This document shows positions 1-8,756 of a stretch of DNA of 38,727 nt, in pieces. The notes beneath the pieces are model-generated. The model did no database searches and was not told the DNA's origin. It worked only from the letters and a program-made list of their open reading frames with translations. How positions within the stretch are numbered: position 1 is the stretch's first letter; every line of letters starts with the position of its first letter. Origin of the DNA: Oscillospiraceae bacterium (GTDB taxonomy: Bacteria > Bacillota > Clostridia > Oscillospirales > Oscillospiraceae); contig SVLZ01000012.1 of assembly GCA_015067665.1 (NCBI GenBank), forward strand, positions 1 through 38,727, written 5' to 3'. The position numbers and the translations under genes are program-made.

Positions 1-16
1 CCACCGGGCCAGATAG

Positions 17-92
17 TGGTGGGAACAACAGGGCTCGAACCTGTGACCCCATGCTTGTAAGGCATGTGCTCTCCCAGCTGAGCTATGCTCCC
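17..92 (-). tRNA. tRNA-Val (anticodon TAC)
   Basis: Read on the minus strand this folds as a complete 76-nt cloverleaf with an encoded CCA end. The acceptor stem is GGGAGCA/TGTTCCC, the D arm contains TAGCTCAG, the anticodon stem is CATGC/GCATG around the loop CTTACAA (anticodon TAC, valine GTA/GTN codons), and the T arm contains GGTTCGAGCC. A consensus promoter lies just upstream (131-159), so it is transcribed separately from hslO. Confidence 0.97.
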
Positions 93-130
93 CTACCAGG
101 CTCGCCGAGAACATCTCAGCGACGGGTATC

Positions 131-159
131 ATTATACACAGACAGACCCCTTTTGTCAA
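131..159 (-). promoter_or_regulatory. Promoter of tRNA-Val
   Basis: On the minus strand the -35 TTGACA (154-159) and -10 TATAAT (131-136) are both perfect sigma-A consensus with a 17-bp spacer, about 40 bp before the tRNA 5' end. A perfect promoter fits a stable RNA gene. Confidence 0.9.
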
Positions 160-199
160 GGCTTTTTTTATAATTTTTTCGAGAATTTTTTTGAGAATT

Positions 200-236
200 T
201 TCAGCCCGGAAAAACCGGCATTTTCCGGGCTTTTTT
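200..236 (+). terminator. Hairpin downstream of hslO, with its T-tract on the plus strand
   Basis: GCCCGGAAAA (204-213) and TTTTCCGGGC (221-230) form a 10-bp stem. The T6 run (231-236) follows the stem on the plus strand, whereas the neighbouring genes are read on the minus strand. In the minus direction the stem is followed by TGAAAATT rather than a T-run, so it would be a weak terminator for hslO and a good one for antisense transcription. Confidence 0.55.
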
Positions 237-243
237 CCCTGTT

Positions 244-1122
244 TTACAGACCATTGAGGATAGCTTTTACATCCTCAGGTGTAAAAGCATAAACAGTATC
301 GCAAAATTGGCACTCTACCGGAAACGCTTTTCCCTCTTCCATAATTTCCGTGAGTTCCTTTTTACCCAAGCTGATCAGTGCCGCTGTCACCCGTTCGCGG
401 GAACAATAGCAGCGGTATTCAATAGGAGCCGTCTCCATAAATACCACACCAAGATCACCAAGCACAACACCCAAAATATCTTCCGGTGTCATCCCTTGCT
501 CCAGCATTGCCGTAACCGCACCGGCCTTCTGAATGCCACGCTCCACCATATCAATGGTCTCTTCCGGGGCACCGGGCAAAAGCTGGATCAAATAGCCACC
601 GGCAACCTTAACGGACTGATCCCGATCTACCAGAACGCCAAGGGCACAAGCCGTTGGTGTCTGTTCACTTTGGGCAAAGTACCGCGTCACATCATCTCCG
701 ATCTCACCGGATACAAGGGGTACAGAGCCCACATAAGGTTCCTTCATCTGCAAGTCGCGAATAACCGTTAACGTGCCGTCTGTGCCCACTGTAGCGCCCA
801 CATCTAATTTACCGGGATGCTTTTCCTGCAAAGCTACATTAGGCTGTGTCACGTAGCCTCGGACATTGCCCATAGAGTCAGAAACACAGACGATGGAACC
901 GATCGGACCGCCGCCCTTAATCTGCAGGGTCATAGAACCGTTTTCCACTTTTTGCATATTGCCCATCATAGAGGCCGCGGTCAACGCACGACCAAAGGCC
1001 GCCGTTGCGTTAGGTGTGGTCTTTTGTATTTCTGCGCCACGACGCACCGTCTGCGTAGATCGGATCGCCACTGCTTTTACATATCCGTCAAGGGTCATTC
1101 CCCGCACTAAATAGTCCTGCAT
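244..1122 (-). CDS. hslO: Hsp33 redox-activated chaperone
   Basis: A 292-residue cytoplasmic holdase that is switched on by oxidation of a zinc site and protects unfolding proteins during oxidative stress. The full-length match to the family includes the N-terminal MQDYLVRG-type start and the C-terminal zinc centre, seen as CYC (about residues 238-240) and CQFC (about 271-274), giving the CxC...CxxC signature. The start overlaps the end of the upstream methyltransferase by 16 bp and has an AAGGGAAGAG ribosome binding site, so the two are probably cotranscribed. Length is normal for the family. Confidence 0.96.
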   Translation of the reverse strand: MQDYLVRGMTLDGYVKAVAIRSTQTVRRGAEIQKTTPNATAAFGRALTAASMMGNMQKVENGSMTLQIKGGGPIGSIVCVSDSMGNVRGYVTQPNVALQEKHPGKLDVGATVGTDGTLTVIRDLQMKEPYVGSVPLVSGEIGDDVTRYFAQSEQTPTACALGVLVDRDQSVKVAGGYLIQLLPGAPEETIDMVERGIQKAGAVTAMLEQGMTPEDILGVVLGDLGVVFMETAPIEYRCYCSRERVTAALISLGKKELTEIMEEGKAFPVECQFCDTVYAFTPEDVKAILNGL

Positions 1123-1868
1123 TTCACTCTTCCCTTTCTCGCCTTAAAGTAGATCCGCTGATCATTTGCGTCAGGCGGCGCCATACGGCCGTCCCCAAAG
1201 ACTTCAATATGGGTAAACCCCGCTTCTTTTAGATACTGTGTAAGCTGTGCCTGCGAGTATGCATACTCTTCGTGCACCTCTTCGCTGCGCTCCCAAAGGT
1301 CACCGCGACGTTGAAAAATATCCATACCATAGGTACAGATTTTGGTCTGCTTATCAAATTCACCGCGCCACACACAGAACACATCGTCGTCCTCGTCCAG
1401 AAAGACCTGTTCGTCCATTGCCTGCAGCTTTTCCGGGGTATTCACATCAAATATGAAGCATCCGCCGGGATTAAGCACTTTATATACCCGCGCAATTACC
1501 TTTCGGCAATCCTTTGGATCGGTAATATAATCTAAGCTATCCAAAGCACAGACCGCAAGATCTACACCACGGGGCAGCTGCAGCTGCGTCAGATCCTGAC
1601 AAACAAATAGCGGCGCATTTTCCATTTCCGCAGTCTTGGAATAAGCAACCGAAAGCATATCCTCAGACAAATCAACACCGGTTACACATATCCCCTGCTT
1701 TGCCAGCAGCACAGAAACAGAACCTGTCCCGCAGGCAAGGTCTACAGCCGTTTTTGGGTGGAGTTTCTCTTTGTCTAAAATGTCCTGATAAAAGGCAACA
1801 ACGCGGGCATAATCCACGTCGTTTGTCAAGCGGTCATAGCTTTCCGCCAAAGCACCGTACGCATTCAT
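1107..1868 (-). CDS. Class I SAM-dependent methyltransferase
   Basis: A 253-residue Rossmann-fold methyltransferase of unknown substrate. Motif I is DLACGTGSVSVLL, followed by an acidic residue at the end of strand 2 (GVDLSEDM) and a motif around DLAVCALDSLDY, all typical of the small-molecule or tRNA-like methyltransferase group. I chose the ATG at 1866-1868 (MNAYGALAESYDRL) because GAGG lies 7 nt upstream. A longer reading to 1898 would begin inside the ftsZ terminator hairpin. It lies between ftsZ and hslO and overlaps the latter. The substrate cannot be predicted from sequence. Confidence 0.85.
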   Translation of the reverse strand: MNAYGALAESYDRLTNDVDYARVVAFYQDILDKEKLHPKTAVDLACGTGSVSVLLAKQGICVTGVDLSEDMLSVAYSKTAEMENAPLFVCQDLTQLQLPRGVDLAVCALDSLDYITDPKDCRKVIARVYKVLNPGGCFIFDVNTPEKLQAMDEQVFLDEDDDVFCVWRGEFDKQTKICTYGMDIFQRRGDLWERSEEVHEEYAYSQAQLTQYLKEAGFTHIEVFGDGRMAPPDANDQRIYFKARKGRVKCRTI

Positions 1869-1879
1869 AGTGTACCTCA

Positions 1880-1910
1880 CAAAAAACATCCCGGGCATTG
1901 CCCGGGATGC
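1880..1910 (-). terminator. Intrinsic terminator of the ftsZ transcript
   Basis: On the minus strand a perfect palindromic stem, CATCCCGGGC/GCCCGGGATG (1887-1909), is followed by T6 (1881-1886). It lies immediately after the ftsZ stop and just before the methyltransferase ribosome binding site. Confidence 0.88.
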
Positions 1911-1916
1911 CCTTAT

Positions 1917-2960
1917 TTATCTCTTATTGAAAATGCCCAAAACATCGTCGATCTCGCTCATCTCACCGAAGCCGGTAACGAAGGACTTCTTGGGCTGCGG
2001 CTCTTCCTTGTGATCAAAGCCGGTAGCAATAACAGTAACCTGGATCTCGTCCTCCAGCTCATCAGAGCAGGTAGCGCCGAAGATAATGTTTGCATCAGGA
2101 TTTGCAGCCTCCTGCACGATACCGGCAGCAGTCTCTACATCATCCAAGGTCATCTCAGAGGAACCGCAGACATTAACGAGAACACCGGTAGCACCGTTGA
2201 TGGAGGTCTCCAGCAGAGGACTTGCAACAGCAGCCAGAGCAGCCTGCTCAGCCTTCTCACGGCCGGAAGCAACACCAACACCCATATGGGCGCGGCCTGC
2301 ATCCTTCATAACTGCGGAAACGTCTGCAAAGTCAAGGTTAATGATAACACGCTCGGAGTAGCCGACCAGCTCGGAGATGGAAGCAACAGCCTGCTTCAGC
2401 ACATCGTCTGCGATACCGAATGCATTGGCAAAGGTAATCTTCTGATCGGTGACGTACTTCAGGCGATCATTGGGGATGATGACCAAAGAGTCAACGCGGC
2501 CATTGAGTGCTTCAATACCTGCATCAGCCTGGCGCATACGATTTGCACCCTCAAACTTAAAGGGCTTCGTTACAATGCCGACAGTCAGCGCACCAGCCTC
2601 ACGAGCCAGATCTGCAACAATAGGTGCAGCACCGGTACCGGTACCGCCGCCCATACCCGCGGTGATAAATACCATATCCACGCCTTCTACGATCTTGGCG
2701 ATCTGCGCTCTGCTCTCCTCAGCAGACATTTTGCCGATCTCAGGCTTGGAACCTGCACCCATACCGCCGGTAAGCTTCTCACCGATCTGCAGCTTATTGG
2801 GGCAGACAGACTTATTAAGATCCTGCTTATCCGTGTTGATAACAACAAAGTCAACACCACCAACGCCCGCACTGATCATGCGGTTGATAACGTTATTGCC
2901 AGCACCACCGACACCGATTACTTTAATTTTAACTACGCGTTCCTGGAAAGTCTCAGCCAT
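1917..2960 (-). CDS. ftsZ: Cell division protein FtsZ
   Basis: The tubulin-like GTPase that forms the cytokinetic Z-ring. Visible are the N-terminal nucleotide loop VGVGGAGNNVINRM, the tubulin signature GGGTGTGAAP (about residues 104-113), the synergy-loop region and a C-terminal conserved peptide ending DDVLGIFNKR, which docks membrane tethers. At 347 residues it is on the short side, with a reduced linker before the tail. AGGAGG sits upstream of the ATG and a dedicated promoter precedes the gene, so ftsZ can be expressed apart from the dcw operon. No ftsA is adjacent, so the membrane tether must be encoded elsewhere (SepF is common in Clostridia). Confidence 0.98.
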   Translation of the reverse strand: MAETFQERVVKIKVIGVGGAGNNVINRMISAGVGGVDFVVINTDKQDLNKSVCPNKLQIGEKLTGGMGAGSKPEIGKMSAEESRAQIAKIVEGVDMVFITAGMGGGTGTGAAPIVADLAREAGALTVGIVTKPFKFEGANRMRQADAGIEALNGRVDSLVIIPNDRLKYVTDQKITFANAFGIADDVLKQAVASISELVGYSERVIINLDFADVSAVMKDAGRAHMGVGVASGREKAEQAALAAVASPLLETSINGATGVLVNVCGSSEMTLDDVETAAGIVQEAANPDANIIFGATCSDELEDEIQVTVIATGFDHKEEPQPKKSFVTGFGEMSEIDDVLGIFNKR

Positions 2961-3021
2961 TTCCGTATCCTCCTATGTATTGGCAGACAATAATCTACCC
3001 AAATTATAATGTTGCCCCTAT

Positions 3022-3050
3022 ATTCTAACGTGAAATTATCATTCGGTCAA
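3022..3050 (-). promoter_or_regulatory. Promoter of ftsZ
   Basis: On the minus strand -35 TTGACC (3045-3050) and -10 TAGAAT (3022-3027) are separated by 17 bp, in the 135-bp gap between ftsQ and ftsZ. The TSS would fall near 3015, leaving about a 55-nt leader. Confidence 0.75.
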
Positions 3051-3095
3051 TAGAAATTCTTTGTTTTTTCTAAATTTTTTATTGTTTGCGCAATA

Positions 3096-3971
3096 TTAGT
3101 CAAAAGCTTTGTGATAAACCTCATCCGGCCAAGTAGTAAAGCTGGCATCAAGAATACCGGACTGGTAGGCATCAAGCTGACGGATTGCCTGTACCACAGA
3201 GAACACCTTCTTGGGAATTTCGGTGCTTTCACCCAAAAGAATTTGGTATCGATTTCCGTACCAAACCTCGATTTTTCCCATATCGGTTACATCGATCGTC
3301 GCAATCTCTCCCAGAATACCGTTTTTTTCCATTTCCTGTGCGATCTGCAAGGCCGCGGCCAGCCGTTCCCGGTTATAAACTGTAACAGGAGCAGTCGCTT
3401 CCCCCGTTGCATCAGGCGGATTCTCATAGGCAACCGCAGGCTTTCCTACCTTCGGGCTTTCCAATTGAATGCCTAAAATTCGGGGATAACTCGCAGACGT
3501 AGAGGCATCGATCTTTTCGATAACCTTTCCTTCGCAGTTCAGTACCCACCAACCGCCATTTACCTCCTTTACAGAGTATGCCACCGCAGACTCTGTTACG
3601 TGGATCACGACAGTGTCCGGCAAACGGATCCCAATGCGAATTTCCTTAATATACGGAAGCTTTGTCAAAATTCTTCCGGCCACTTGCCCTTTGTTAACAG
3701 TCAGCAGGTTGGTTCCCGTCACAATCCCGGAAGCCTCCTGCACCTGCAAAACCGTATACTTATCCACACCGGCAACCTCGATCTTCTCCGCCTTGAAGAA
3801 AATAGACATACCAAACACAACCGCCAGCACCACTGCTACAACAGTTGCAATGCGGATGAGAAAATGGCTGATATTGATTGGCTTTGCCTCTGTATAGACT
3901 GTTTCCTCGTGGTGAGGCTTACCGGCAGGCTGTTTCGGCCGTTTGGGTCTTCGATCGGTGTTTCTTTCCAT
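3096..3971 (-). CDS. ftsQ: Cell division protein FtsQ/DivIB
   Basis: A bitopic membrane protein of the divisome that binds FtsL and the FtsB/DivIC partner. It has a basic cytoplasmic tail (residues 1-36), one transmembrane helix (about 37-57), then a POTRA domain (about 58-130, beginning EKIEVAGVDKYTV) and a beta domain. The extracytoplasmic insert around 165-195 is proline/alanine rich. The ATG shares one base with the murG stop (TAATG), indicating translational coupling. The 291-residue length is normal. This is the last gene of the dcw run before the separate ftsZ promoter. Confidence 0.9.
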   Translation of the reverse strand: MERNTDRRPKRPKQPAGKPHHEETVYTEAKPINISHFLIRIATVVAVVLAVVFGMSIFFKAEKIEVAGVDKYTVLQVQEASGIVTGTNLLTVNKGQVAGRILTKLPYIKEIRIGIRLPDTVVIHVTESAVAYSVKEVNGGWWVLNCEGKVIEKIDASTSASYPRILGIQLESPKVGKPAVAYENPPDATGEATAPVTVYNRERLAAALQIAQEMEKNGILGEIATIDVTDMGKIEVWYGNRYQILLGESTEIPKKVFSVVQAIRQLDAYQSGILDASFTTWPDEVYHKAFD

Positions 3972-5104
3972 TATTTACTCCTCTGTTTTGCCAACGCATA
4001 CATAATATCGCATAGCTTTTCCGCAGAATCGGGAACAGCGATCTTTAGCAGTGCAGAACGCATAGCAGATGCCTTCTCCTTATCCTCCGTTATGCGCTTC
4101 ATTTCATCAAACACGCCTTGGGCCGTGCAGTCCTTTTCCAGCAGCAGTATTGCGCCGCCGTTGTCGGACAAAACCCGAGCATTCATTTCTTGGTGGTTGT
4201 TGGTCACATTCGGTGACGGGATCAAAATACAAGGGGTACCTGATGCTGCAATCTCGTTACAAGTGGAAGCACCGGCACGTCCGATAAATACATCTGCCGC
4301 AGCCACCACTGTAGGCATATTATAGATATACTGAACCATACGAATATCCTCTGTTTTCGACAGGTCCACACCTTTTTCCTTTACCAGATCCGGCATCCAG
4401 CTCCAGCCGTAGCTGCCTACCGCATGGATGTGCTGGAACGGAAATCCGGCCGCCTGCTCCAAGCGAAACAGCTCAGCCATCAGCTGATTCATCGCTTTTG
4501 CACCTTGACTGCCGAAGGCAGATACCACCACCGGACGGTCATCCAGTTTAAGCTCCTGACGTGCCTTTTCCCGATCGGAGAAGATAAACTCCCGCCGTAC
4601 CGGCATACCTACCACTTCTACCCTCTCCGGGTGCTTATAGTATTTTCTGCATTCCTCAAAACAAACAAGAACCTTATCCGCCCACTGGGCAGCCATCTTT
4701 GTAGTACGGCCGGGAACGGCATTGGCTTCGTGGACGCAGGTAGGAATCCCCATTTGATGCGCTGCAAGAAGCGCAGGATAGCTGGCATAGCCGCCTGTAC
4801 CAATGACCACATCAGGGCGAAATTCTCTCATAATCTTCTTACAGGCAGGCACAGAGGCCATTACGCAACGCACAGCAAGAACATTACGCTTAAGCGCTTT
4901 CCAGCTAATGCCTCTGCGCATACCGTAGGCCTCAATGGTTTTAAGCGCATAGCCCGCCTTAGGGACCAGTTCTTCTTCCATGCTGTTTTTCGCACCGATG
5001 AAGAGTATGTTGCTGTCAGGGTAGCGTTCTTTCCATATATTCGCTACGGAGATAGCAGGCATAATATGTCCGCCGGTTCCCCCGCAGGTAAATATCACAT
5101 TCAT
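3971..5104 (-). CDS. murG: UDP-GlcNAc:lipid I N-acetylglucosaminyltransferase MurG
   Basis: Adds GlcNAc to lipid I to give lipid II on the inner face of the membrane. The GT-B N-terminal glycine loop GGTGGHIMPA (about residues 8-17), a second loop around GTGGYASYPAL, and the UDP-GlcNAc site GRAGASTCNEIAASG near residue 280 are all visible. Length of 377 is normal. The start overlaps the ftsW stop by 4 bp (ATGA), so it is translated as part of the dcw operon. Confidence 0.97.
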   Translation of the reverse strand: MNVIFTCGGTGGHIMPAISVANIWKERYPDSNILFIGAKNSMEEELVPKAGYALKTIEAYGMRRGISWKALKRNVLAVRCVMASVPACKKIMREFRPDVVIGTGGYASYPALLAAHQMGIPTCVHEANAVPGRTTKMAAQWADKVLVCFEECRKYYKHPERVEVVGMPVRREFIFSDREKARQELKLDDRPVVVSAFGSQGAKAMNQLMAELFRLEQAAGFPFQHIHAVGSYGWSWMPDLVKEKGVDLSKTEDIRMVQYIYNMPTVVAAADVFIGRAGASTCNEIAASGTPCILIPSPNVTNNHQEMNARVLSDNGGAILLLEKDCTAQGVFDEMKRITEDKEKASAMRSALLKIAVPDSAEKLCDIMYALAKQRSK

Positions 5105-6273
5105 AATTTTTCCTCCTGTACGGCTGCCCGGTTCCGATACCGGGAGATACCGAGTACAATTCCCATTTCTCCTAAATTCACCGCCAGCGCCGTGCCGCCA
5201 TAGGAAAAGAACGGCAGCGCGATACCGGTAGACGGAAGTAAATTTGATACAACACCTAAATTCAGCACCGTTTGCACAGCAATCAGAGTAACCAGTCCGG
5301 CAGAGAACACTGTGGAAAACTTATCGGGTGCACGCAAGGCGATCCAGTAGCCACGCAGAATCAGCGCCGCAAAGAGCGCCATAATAAGCAGCGCGCCCAC
5401 AAGGCCTAATTCCTCGCAAATAATGGCAAAAATATAGTCATTATATTGGAACGGCAGATAGAGATATTTCTGCCTGCTCTTTCCCAAACCAAGTCCAAAC
5501 AGTCCCCCCGAACCAATCGCATACAGCGACTGTAGGATCTGATAGCCCGTATCCCCCGGATCCTGCTCAGGGTGCAGCCAAGCGGTTATTCTGTCGCCTG
5601 CGTAACCCATAAAGCTGACATATACCACAAGAAAGGCAACCGCTGCACCGGCACCGGCCAGCAGCCACTTGGGGTTTGTACCGGCAACATACATCATCAC
5701 CACAGCCACCATACCCATCAGCATAATGGCAGATAAGTGCTTCTCCAATGCCAGCGGAATCAGAATTCCCATTAGTGCGGCACCGAAGCCCAAAACACCG
5801 AAACGAAATTTCTTTGCTTCCTGCCCAAACCCCTTTGTGAGCTTGGCAAAGAGAACGATCATTGCAAACTTTGCAATCTCCGAAGGCTGGAACTGAAGCC
5901 CCGCAATATTGATCCACCGCTTCGCGCCGTTTACCGACTGGCCAAACACCAGCACGGAAAGAAGCAGCAAAATACTGATGCCATAAATCGGCCACGCCAT
6001 TTTCAGCCAAAAGGAAACCGGCACACGGTATAAAACCATCATTGCCACAAGACCGATGACAGCACATACCCCTTGCTTTTGGAGATAACGGGTAGACACC
6101 GTATATCCGGTGTCATATTCACTTTGGGCATAGCTTGCAGAATAGAGCATCAAAAGCCCCACCGCAAGCAACAGTAATAGAATAATCAAAAAAGGAATGT
6201 CGAAACTTTCTCCCACCGACTGCATTTGCCGGTGGCGGTTCTCTTTGGCGTGCGAAAATCGCTCCGCAGCCAT
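5101..6273 (-). CDS. ftsW: Septal peptidoglycan glycosyltransferase FtsW (SEDS family)
   Basis: A polytopic SEDS-family enzyme that polymerises lipid II at the septum with its partner class B PBP, here pbpB in the same operon. Roughly ten hydrophobic segments are seen; family motifs include GAKRWI (SVNGAKRWINIAG), the loop QSLYAIGSGG-FGLGLGKSRQKY-LPFQYNDYIFA, and the C-terminal PFFSYGGTA. The 390-residue length is normal. The N-terminal 26 residues are basic and polar. The start has AAGGAGG five bases upstream. FtsW rather than RodA is inferred from position in the dcw cluster. Confidence 0.95.
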   Translation of the reverse strand: MAAERFSHAKENRHRQMQSVGESFDIPFLIILLLLLAVGLLMLYSASYAQSEYDTGYTVSTRYLQKQGVCAVIGLVAMMVLYRVPVSFWLKMAWPIYGISILLLLSVLVFGQSVNGAKRWINIAGLQFQPSEIAKFAMIVLFAKLTKGFGQEAKKFRFGVLGFGAALMGILIPLALEKHLSAIMLMGMVAVVMMYVAGTNPKWLLAGAGAAVAFLVVYVSFMGYAGDRITAWLHPEQDPGDTGYQILQSLYAIGSGGLFGLGLGKSRQKYLYLPFQYNDYIFAIICEELGLVGALLIMALFAALILRGYWIALRAPDKFSTVFSAGLVTLIAVQTVLNLGVVSNLLPSTGIALPFFSYGGTALAVNLGEMGIVLGISRYRNRAAVQEEKL

Positions 6274-6403
6274 AAATCCTCCTTAGCCTAAGCAATACAA
6301 TCCGAATCCGCCCAAGGCGGCATCTGATCCGCGCAGACTTCATTTTATTCATTGATGGGCGTCAGCCCATCTGCTTCATAAATTTTTGCCTGAGAGAATC
6401 AAC
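6274..6403 (-). other. mraY-ftsW gap with GATGGGC hairpin; murD position empty
   Basis: This 130-bp gap lies where many dcw clusters carry murD. The only structure is a hairpin GATGGGC-GTCA-GCCCATC (6354-6371) with no T-tract after it in either direction, so it is not an obvious terminator. No gene remnant of MurD is recognisable. The ftsW ribosome binding site lies at its left end. Confidence 0.6.
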
Positions 6404-7381
6404 CTAACCAATAAGACCGGAAACACTAAACCATGCGACCACGCACATCAGTGCAGACACAGCAGAGAACACCAGTACGATCTTGACCTCTTTCCATCCG
6501 CACATCTCGAAGTGGTGGTGGATAGGTGCCATTTTGAAGATCCGCTTACCGTGGGTAAGCTTAAAATAAATGATCTGAATAATATCGGACAGCGTCTCTA
6601 CGATATACACGAAGCCGACCAAAATGAGCACCAACGGCATATCCAGAGCAAAAGCCATTGCACAGACAACGCCGCCTAAGAACAGCGAGCCGGTATCTCC
6701 CATAAAGACCTTGGCAGGATGCCAGTTGTATATGAGGTATGCCAGTACCCCACCTACCAAAGAAGCAGGCAAAATCGCCAAATCCCAGCGCTTCATTATG
6801 ACAGAAACTGCCGTAAAGAATACCATCACAGGAATGGTTACTGTTCCGCATAGGCCATCCACACCGTCTGTGAGGTTCACCGCATTGACACAGCCCACCA
6901 TCACGAACATCGCAAAGAAAATATACACAATAGGATGGATGTACACAGTCGTATTGACAAAGGGAATGTATAGATTGCTGGTCATAACACCGGTTTTATA
7001 CAGTGCATAGAGATAGATCGCAGAAACTGCCATCTGCAGCGCTGCCTTTTGGAATGCGGTAAGGCCTAGATCACGCTTAAATTTCACTTTGCAGAAATCA
7101 TCCAAAAAACCTACCAAACCGAAGCAAAAGCTCACTGCGAGCACATAAAATGCGGTATATTCCTTTGTTTTCGGTAAATTGATCAGCAAACACAGTATGG
7201 TCGCACCCACAAACATAAGGCCGCCCATCAGCGGTGTACCTACCTTTGTATTATGCCAAGTAGGGCCAATGTCATGAACCGACTGGCCGGTTTTCAGCGC
7301 CCGCAGAAGGGGCAGCAGGATATATCCCAAAACGCCCGAAGCAACAAAGCCAATCAGAACGGTGATGAGTACTCGTGTCAT
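6404..7381 (-). CDS. mraY: Phospho-MurNAc-pentapeptide translocase MraY
   Basis: An integral membrane enzyme that attaches phospho-MurNAc-pentapeptide to undecaprenyl phosphate, making lipid I. Conserved blocks are visible: HNTKVGTPLMGG, FLDDFCKV with the catalytic-site aspartates, NLTDGVDGL, and the histidine-rich MAPIHHHFE loop near the C-terminus. About ten membrane segments in 325 residues, normal for the family. CGGAGG precedes the ATG. Confidence 0.97.
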   Translation of the reverse strand: MTRVLITVLIGFVASGVLGYILLPLLRALKTGQSVHDIGPTWHNTKVGTPLMGGLMFVGATILCLLINLPKTKEYTAFYVLAVSFCFGLVGFLDDFCKVKFKRDLGLTAFQKAALQMAVSAIYLYALYKTGVMTSNLYIPFVNTTVYIHPIVYIFFAMFVMVGCVNAVNLTDGVDGLCGTVTIPVMVFFTAVSVIMKRWDLAILPASLVGGVLAYLIYNWHPAKVFMGDTGSLFLGGVVCAMAFALDMPLVLILVGFVYIVETLSDIIQIIYFKLTHGKRIFKMAPIHHHFEMCGWKEVKIVLVFSAVSALMCVVAWFSVSGLIG

Positions 7382-7402
7382 TATAGTGTCCTCCGTTTTT
7401 CT

Positions 7403-8755
7403 TTAGTCCTGCAAAAAAGCCTCCAAAATAAGCTCCATTCGCATACCGCGTGAGCCTTTGAAAAGCAGCACATCGCCGGGCCGGGCAGCAAGCTTCAGCG
7501 CCTGCACCAGACGTTCCCGATCTGTAAATGCTCTGGCCTTACCTACCATTCCGCCGGTAACTGCGCCGTTGAGCATCCGCTCACCGGCAGGTCCGTAAGC
7601 AAAGAGCAGATCCGCCTTTTCTGCGGCAATTCTGCCAATCTTATAATGCTCAGCCTGGGCATTTACGCCAAGCTCCAGCATATCTCCAAGAACAGCGATC
7701 CGTCTTCCCTCTTTACTGCCCAGCACATTCAGCGCAGCAGCCATAGACTCCGGTCCTGCATTGTAGCTGTCATTGATGATTGTAAAGTCCTTGATTCTGT
7801 AAATACTCTGTCTGCCCTCCATATTAGAAAAAGCAGCCAATCTTCGCTGTATATCCGCCGGCGTCACACCCATTTCAAGAGCAACGCTGATGGCAGCGAG
7901 CGCATCAGAGACGTTGTGGATCCCATCCAGCGGCAGCGTGACCGTAAATGCCTCCTGCCCGGCTCTAACCGCAAACTGGGTACTGCCATCTCCCTCTGTT
8001 ATCTGACTGCCCCGCACAGCGGCATCCGGATTGTCAAGTCCGAAATATACCTTGCGGAAATCCTGATTCAGTCGCTGGCCCCAAAGGAGTCTGTCGTCAC
8101 CGTTTAGGATCAATACACCGTTTTCCGGCATACCTTCCCGGATCTCCAGCTTTGCCTGTAAGATACCTTCCTTAGATCCCAGATGTTCAATATGCATCGT
8201 TCCGATATTGATTATCACACCAATATCCGGTTTGGCAATTTCTGTCAAATAGGCAATCTCCCGGAAATGGTTCATACCCATTTCCAGCACCGCAACCTCT
8301 GTGTTTTCCGGCATTTCCAAAATAGCCATAGGCATACCGATGTCGTTATTGTGATTAACCGGTGTTTTCGAAACTTTATATGTGCCTTCCAGTACTGTCG
8401 CGATCATTTCCTTTGTGGTGCTTTTTCCCACAGATCCGGTAACTGCAACCACCTTCATATTCAAATGCTGACGCGCATTGCGGGCGATGTTGCCAAGGGC
8501 AATGCGGGTATCCTCCACAACAATTGCAGGATAATCCCCATCTGTGTGGGTGCAAAGGACCGCTGCCGCGCCTTTTTCCAGTGCTGCAGGAATAAAGTCG
8601 TGTCCGTCACGCACGCCTTTGAGGGCAACAAAGAGTTGTCCTGCCTGTAACTTCCGGGTATCATTGTTGGCACCCAAAAAGGTAATATCCTTATACTTAG
8701 GGTCGATCTTGCCACCGCACCACTCGGCAGCCTGCTGTAAGGTGATCTTGCCCAT
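7403..8755 (-). CDS. murF: UDP-MurNAc-tripeptide:D-Ala-D-Ala ligase MurF
   Basis: Adds D-Ala-D-Ala to the UDP-MurNAc-tripeptide in the cytoplasm. Mur ligase domains appear in order: N-terminal substrate domain (1-80), central ATPase with P-loop VTGSVGKSTTKEM (about 104-116), the NIGTMHIEHLG segment, and a C-terminal domain beginning at NDSYNAGPESM. Its start is separated from the murE stop by one base (TAAAATG), so translation is coupled. Length of 450 is typical. Confidence 0.96.
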   Translation of the reverse strand: MGKITLQQAAEWCGGKIDPKYKDITFLGANNDTRKLQAGQLFVALKGVRDGHDFIPAALEKGAAAVLCTHTDGDYPAIVVEDTRIALGNIARNARQHLNMKVVAVTGSVGKSTTKEMIATVLEGTYKVSKTPVNHNNDIGMPMAILEMPENTEVAVLEMGMNHFREIAYLTEIAKPDIGVIINIGTMHIEHLGSKEGILQAKLEIREGMPENGVLILNGDDRLLWGQRLNQDFRKVYFGLDNPDAAVRGSQITEGDGSTQFAVRAGQEAFTVTLPLDGIHNVSDALAAISVALEMGVTPADIQRRLAAFSNMEGRQSIYRIKDFTIINDSYNAGPESMAAALNVLGSKEGRRIAVLGDMLELGVNAQAEHYKIGRIAAEKADLLFAYGPAGERMLNGAVTGGMVGKARAFTDRERLVQALKLAARPGDVLLFKGSRGMRMELILEAFLQD

Positions 8756-8756
8756 T

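Noticed and set aside
2010..2993. Open frame of 327 codons on the plus strand opposite ftsZ
   Set aside because: Exact antisense shadow of a highly conserved gene; low-complexity composition, no ribosome binding site and no recognisable domain.
6119..6352. 77-codon frame between mraY and ftsW, considered as a murD remnant
   Set aside because: It overlaps the start of ftsW out of frame and has no Mur ligase motif or ribosome binding site.
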